Made by a program: the position numbers and the translations under genes | Part shown: positions 7,440 through 10,164 of the stretch, piece by piece | How the letters are laid out: every line of letters starts with the position of its first letter | How positions within the stretch are numbered: the stretch's first letter is position 1 | Notes under the pieces: generated by a model | Told to the model about the DNA's origin: nothing | The model's database searches: none | The model's input: only the letters and a program-made list of their open reading frames with translations | DNA from: an uncultured Paraprevotella sp. | GTDB lineage: Bacteria; Bacteroidota; Bacteroidia; Bacteroidales; Bacteroidaceae | Reading direction: 5' to 3' | Length of the DNA: 10,164 nucleotides | Assembly (NCBI GenBank): GCA_910584955.1 | Contig: CAJUDC010000094.1 | Location: 1 to 10,164 of the forward strand

Positions 7440-8336
7440 TCATTTTAATTGGTTGATTATAAATTCCAGTTGTTTGCATCCGAGAAGAAAATATCCGTTA
7501 CATCTCATATGAAAACCGTCCGGCTGAAAAAACGGGCCGAAAGTGTCAAGGTTGAATAGGTTCAGATCCCATTGATTCAGGTAAGGAATATGGTTCCCTT
7601 CCAGGCACTCTCTTTGTTTGTCTATATAGGCTTTGAAAGTGATGCCTTGTCCGTTATCAGTCGTCGGTGATTCAAGATAGCCGTCTTGCCGACTTCCGTT
7701 CTGTCCGAAGAACTGCATGGAGGAAAAAGCCAGAATAGTAGCGTGCGGGTTTAATTGGCGTAGATAACGGATACAGTAGTTTATTCCTCCGCATTGAGTG
7801 GTTCGTTTACTGCTGTCATAACCGTCTGCTTCTGTATAATCCGTCGGTTCTCCTACCGGTACTCCGGTTCCATAATCGTTTGACGAACACCACAAGATAT
7901 AAATATCATGCGGGTTGCAGCGTTCGACAATATTTTGAAAAGAACCGTTTAAAGTGGCGAAACCATATCCTCCATGTCCGTAGGTATAGATGTTCTTACA
8001 TTTCAGATTGTTGTAAATTAAAGCCTTGGCAACATTGCTTTCTGGTAAGGAAGCTAATGATCCACCGATATAAGCAATACTTTTTGTGCTCAAATCCATC
8101 GGCAAACATGCTTGTTGCAAAGAGGGATAGTCCGCTTGGGGATAAATGGCGGAAAAGAAGTTGAAATCATACTTTTGTGGAGTGTATTTCTTAAGAAACG
8201 GAGACTTTTTGGGTACGAGCGGGTCATTCTTTAACGGGTCATCTTCGTTACAGGCATGTAACAGAGTAGGAAGAAATAGTCCCATTAGCAAGATATGAAA
8301 TCCATTTCGGATGGATTGAAAAAAAAATCGTTGCAT
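7440..8336 (-). CDS. SGNH/GDSL-family hydrolase, predicted surface lipoprotein
   Basis: This is a predicted lipid-anchored esterase/acyl hydrolase of 298 aa. The N-terminus is a lipoprotein signal: Gln2-Arg3, a hydrophobic core, then LLHAC with Cys29 as the lipidated residue. The mature start C-N-E-D-D-P is acidic, resembling the Bacteroidetes lipoprotein export signal that directs lipoproteins to the outer surface. After a linker (30-85) the SGNH blocks appear in order. Block I is IAYIGGS with Ser93; the usual GDS is GGS here. A Gly-containing block II is GHGGYGFATLNGS (about 120-132). Block III is WCSSND with Asn153. Block V is PDGFH with Asp273 and His276. Four catalytic positions are therefore present. 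It is the first gene of the minus-strand operon and lies 4 bp before an acyltransferase gene, suggesting deacylation or transacylation of the same glycan. The substrate is not known, and a sialate-, xylan- or peptidoglycan-type esterase cannot be excluded. The upstream start lacks a clear Shine-Dalgarno sequence. Confidence 0.85.
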   Translation of the reverse strand: MQRFFFQSIRNGFHILLMGLFLPTLLHACNEDDPLKNDPLVPKKSPFLKKYTPQKYDFNFFSAIYPQADYPSLQQACLPMDLSTKSIAYIGGSLASLPESNVAKALIYNNLKCKNIYTYGHGGYGFATLNGSFQNIVERCNPHDIYILWCSSNDYGTGVPVGEPTDYTEADGYDSSKRTTQCGGINYCIRYLRQLNPHATILAFSSMQFFGQNGSRQDGYLESPTTDNGQGITFKAYIDKQRECLEGNHIPYLNQWDLNLFNLDTFGPFFQPDGFHMRCNGYFLLGCKQLEFIINQLK

Positions 8337-8361
8337 AAATTAGATACTTTTATGTAATCCG

Positions 8362-8386
8362 TCAGAAAAACGTTCTGTATTTCTGA
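8362..8386. repeat. 7-bp inverted repeat TCAGAAA / TTTCTGA
   Basis: TCAGAAA (8362-8368) and TTTCTGA (8380-8386) are perfect inverted copies separated by 11 bp. An alternative inner pairing, CAGAA (8363-8367) with TTCTG (8373-8377), is also perfect. The site lies 26-50 bp upstream of the lipoprotein start codon, where an operator or a leader hairpin could act on the minus-strand operon. There is no T-run typical of a terminator. A short palindrome in AT-rich DNA can occur by chance. Confidence 0.3.
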
Positions 8387-8467
8387 TTTATTGTGTTGTT
8401 CTCTTTTTTTATTCGGGCATTCCTGCAAAAAAGCATCTTGTATGAGCGTTTTGTGCTGATTTCTTCG

Positions 8468-8475
8468 TATATTTG
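8468..8475 (+). promoter_or_regulatory. Candidate Bacteroides-type -7 box (TATATTTG)
   Basis: The octamer TATATTTG matches the Bacteroides -7 consensus TAnnTTTG at every defined position and faces the glycosyltransferase gene at 8584. The nearest upstream TTTG (8450-8453) leaves only 14 bp between boxes, shorter than the usual spacing of about 19-21 bp, so the -33 element is weak or absent. Transcription would start near 8480, giving a leader of about 100 nt. It is a plausible promoter supported by sequence match alone. Confidence 0.45.
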
Positions 8476-8583
8476 TCTTTTGTATGGGATGCTCGGCAGG
8501 TTATGCGGTGAGCAGGAAAATAATTTTTTCTAAAAAAGAAGGGGAAAACACTAAAAAGAAGTAAACTGCGTTATTAAACCATA

Positions 8584-9519
8584 ATGGCGAACGATATACA
8601 AGAAAGAGTGTCTGTGACTTCGCTCCCGACTGTAGAAGTGCTGATGTCTACTTACAATGGTATGAGATACATAAGGGAGCAGTTGGGTTCGATTTATACG
8701 CAAGAAGGAGTTCATGTGCGATTGAGAGTGCGCGACGACGGATCTGTCGACGGCACACAATCCTTTTTGTCTGAAGAGCAGAATTTAGGTCGGTTGCAGT
8801 GGTATCAGGGTGATAATGCAGGACCGGCCAAAAGTTTTTGGCATCTGTTGTGCACGGCTTCGGGAGCCGACTACTACGCATTCTCCGATCAGGATGATGT
8901 GTGGGATAGCGATAAACTGAAAGTGGCGGTCGAGACTATCGGTGATAAGTCTGACCGGCCGGCCCTTTATTTCTGTCAGACGCAACTTGTAGACGAGAAT
9001 CTGCGTAAACTGCCTAATGTGACCATACACCCGACTCTTACCTACGGAGAGGCGTTAGCCTATCAGTTTGCCGGAGGGTGTACGATGGTTTTTAATGAAG
9101 CCTTGCGTAGCATATTGGTCGGTTATACGCCGCAATACATGCGGATGCACGATATTTGGGTATACGACGTGGCTCTGGCTGTAGGGGCTACGGTACATTT
9201 TGATCCGGTGCCTCATATACTCTATCGTCAGCACGGCGGAAATGTTGTGGGACAACAAAGTTCTTTGTATTTCCGTTGGAAAACGCGCTGGCAACATGTA
9301 AAGAGAAACGAACGCATCCGTCTGCATACAGCGAAAGAATTGTGGAACGGTTTTGCCGACAGGATGACGCCGGAGAACCGTAATATAACGCGTCATGTGG
9401 TGAATTACAGGCGTAGTCTGCGTTCCAAATGGCACCTGCTGTTCGGGAGCGACCTGCAATGTGCAGACCCCACGATTGCCATAACCAGTAAAATAGCCCT
9501 TTTGTTCAATATTTTTTAA
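8584..9519 (+). CDS. Family 2 glycosyltransferase, rhamnosyltransferase-like
   Basis: This is a cytoplasmic or membrane-associated GT-A fold enzyme, probably adding one sugar to the lipid-linked repeat unit. The product is 311 aa, normal for the family. The nucleotide-sugar domain starts at VEVLMSTYNGMRYI (17-30), continues with VRDDGSVDGT at 49-58, and carries the metal/donor motif SDQDDVWDSDKL at 101-112. QFAGGCTMVF (161-170), MRMHDIWVYDVALA (187-199) and ILYRQHGGNVVG (212-223) are blocks shared with GT2 proteins annotated as alpha-L-rhamnosyltransferases, so a dTDP-rhamnose donor is an attractive guess, but specificity cannot be read reliably. The ATG at 8584 leaves about 16 residues before the first beta-strand; no later start preserves the fold. 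There is no Shine-Dalgarno sequence, only an A-rich leader. The next glycosyltransferase gene begins 10 bp downstream, so the two form an operon. Confidence 0.9.
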   Translation: MANDIQERVSVTSLPTVEVLMSTYNGMRYIREQLGSIYTQEGVHVRLRVRDDGSVDGTQSFLSEEQNLGRLQWYQGDNAGPAKSFWHLLCTASGADYYAFSDQDDVWDSDKLKVAVETIGDKSDRPALYFCQTQLVDENLRKLPNVTIHPTLTYGEALAYQFAGGCTMVFNEALRSILVGYTPQYMRMHDIWVYDVALAVGATVHFDPVPHILYRQHGGNVVGQQSSLYFRWKTRWQHVKRNERIRLHTAKELWNGFADRMTPENRNITRHVVNYRRSLRSKWHLLFGSDLQCADPTIAITSKIALLFNIF

Positions 9520-9529
9520 AATCTCCGAC

Positions 9530-10164
9530 ATGCAGCCTATTCTAACAGTCGTTACCATTTGCTATAACAGTGTTGTCACGCTAGAGGAGACCATTCAGAG
9601 CGTGATAGGGCAGGATTACGAAAAGCTGGATTACGTGATTATAGACGGTGGATCTACGGATGGCACGCTGGATATCATTGCGCGTTATAAAGACCGTCTG
9701 GGCTATTATTGTTCGGAGCCGGACAAAGGTATCAGTGATGCTTTTAACAAAGGGATTCTTCATGCCAAGGGTGACCTTATTGTTATTATCAATAGTGACG
9801 ATATTCTGCTGCCCGGTGCTCTTGCTACGGTGGCACGGCATTACGAAGAAGGCGTGGACATTTATCGGGGTAATGTGATTATCCGTAACAAGGAGACGGG
9901 CTTCACGGGACGGGACATTCCATCGATGAAGTTTCCTTTGATGCCCTTCTTTGTGAATGTCGACCATCAGGGCACTTTTGTGGCGGCTTCGGCTTATAAG
10001 CGTTGGGGACTGTATGATCTGAATTTCCGTTATATGATGGATCATGATTTTCTGGCCCGTTGCTATCAGGGAGGAGCCCGTTTTAAGTATATTCCGGCCG
10101 ATCTGGCTGAGTTCCGTTTAGGTGGTGTGTCGGTAGCTTCCATCTCCGCCAAAAAATATGATTT
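9530..10164 (+). CDS. Family 2 glycosyltransferase, 3' partial
   Basis: A second GT-A glycosyltransferase begins at the ATG at 9530 (MQPILTVVTICYNSVVTLEE) and stays open to the window end: 211 full codons, with the C-terminus missing. Motifs are clear: VVTICYNS at 7-14, VIIDGGSTDGT at 36-46, SEPDKGISDAFNKG at 62-75 and the metal-binding type NSDD at 88-91. A later MMDHDFLAR segment probably supplies the acceptor-side acidic residue. The IDGGSTDGT...EPDKGIsDAfNKG pattern is that of WcaE/WbbD-like GT2 enzymes common in capsule and O-antigen clusters. The start is 10 bp after the stop of the preceding glycosyltransferase, giving a tight operon. Donor and acceptor sugars are unknown. Membrane helices downstream cannot be assessed because the gene runs off the window. 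Confidence 0.92.
   Translation, partial: MQPILTVVTICYNSVVTLEETIQSVIGQDYEKLDYVIIDGGSTDGTLDIIARYKDRLGYYCSEPDKGISDAFNKGILHAKGDLIVIINSDDILLPGALATVARHYEEGVDIYRGNVIIRNKETGFTGRDIPSMKFPLMPFFVNVDHQGTFVAASAYKRWGLYDLNFRYMMDHDFLARCYQGGARFKYIPADLAEFRLGGVSVASISAKKYD

Larger units (their letters stand above)
8337..8583. promoter_or_regulatory. Divergent intergenic region between the lipoprotein operon and the glycosyltransferase genes
   Basis: This 247-bp AT-rich stretch separates two outward-facing genes and must hold or border the promoters for both. A plus-strand -7-type box is described separately. No CAAAnnTA (the same -7 box for the minus strand) is present, so the promoter of the lipoprotein operon is not recognised. 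Other visible elements are a 7-bp inverted repeat near the lipoprotein start, a T-run at 8404-8410, and a TTTTTTctAAAAAA palindrome at 8524-8537. No tRNA, riboswitch-like fold or convincing gene was seen. Confidence 0.6.

Noticed and set aside
8368..8451. Possible invertible promoter: AAACGTTC (8368-8375) and GAGCGTTT (8444-8451) as inverted copies resembling the Bacteroides Mpi-type ARACGTTCGT element
   Set aside because: The arms are only 8 bp with one mismatch, neither fully matches the recalled consensus, and the recognised -7 box lies outside the interval.
8484..8564. 26-codon open frame (MGCSAGYAVSR..., Lys-rich end) upstream of the glycosyltransferase
   Set aside because: It would begin within a few bases of the predicted transcript start, has no family resemblance or ribosome signal, and is short enough to arise by chance.
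9581..10045. Minus-strand open frame of about 154 codons at the window end
   Set aside because: It is a shadow of the partial glycosyltransferase that starts at 9530 on the plus strand and carries unmistakable GT2 motifs.

Overview
The window is part of a surface-polysaccharide (capsule, exopolysaccharide or O-antigen) biosynthesis locus from a Gram-negative anaerobe of the Bacteroidales, probably Bacteroides, Parabacteroides or a close relative. Four things point there: a very long Wza-like export protein with the N-terminal helical module typical of Bacteroidetes; starts with little or no Shine-Dalgarno sequence; a TAnnTTTG-type -7 promoter box; and a lipoprotein whose mature N-terminus (C-N-E-D-D) resembles the Bacteroidetes surface-export signal. 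The species cannot be fixed from this sequence. No UpxY/UpxZ-type regulators, integrase, transposase, tRNA, rRNA or CRISPR array is visible.

Layout. (1) Positions 1-5248, plus strand: an initiating sugar-phosphate transferase (5' end outside the window), a six-SLBB Wza-like export protein, a Wzz-type chain-length regulator and a Wzy-type polymerase/ligase. They are joined by short overlaps and read as one operon. (2) Positions 5209-8336, minus strand: an SGNH-hydrolase surface lipoprotein (first gene transcribed), a hexapeptide-repeat O-acyltransferase and a Wzx flippase. The flippase gene overlaps the 3' end of wzy tail to tail by 40 bp. (3) Positions 8337-8583: the only sizeable non-coding stretch, a divergent promoter region. 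(4) Positions 8584-10164, plus strand: two family 2 glycosyltransferases; the second is cut by the window end.

Together the genes outline a Wzx/Wzy-dependent pathway. The sugar-phosphate transferase loads the first sugar on undecaprenyl phosphate. Glycosyltransferases, two of them visible, extend the unit, and the acyltransferase may decorate it. Wzx flips the unit, Wzy polymerises it under Wzz control, and the Wza-like protein carries the chain across the envelope. The SGNH lipoprotein may then remove or move acyl groups at the cell surface.

Base composition falls from the GC-rich export gene to AT-rich wzy. This fits a conserved export core joined to a more variable, polymer-specific segment. 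The most distinctive feature is the three-gene minus-strand operon that pairs a putative O-acyltransferase with a putative surface esterase and the flippase.
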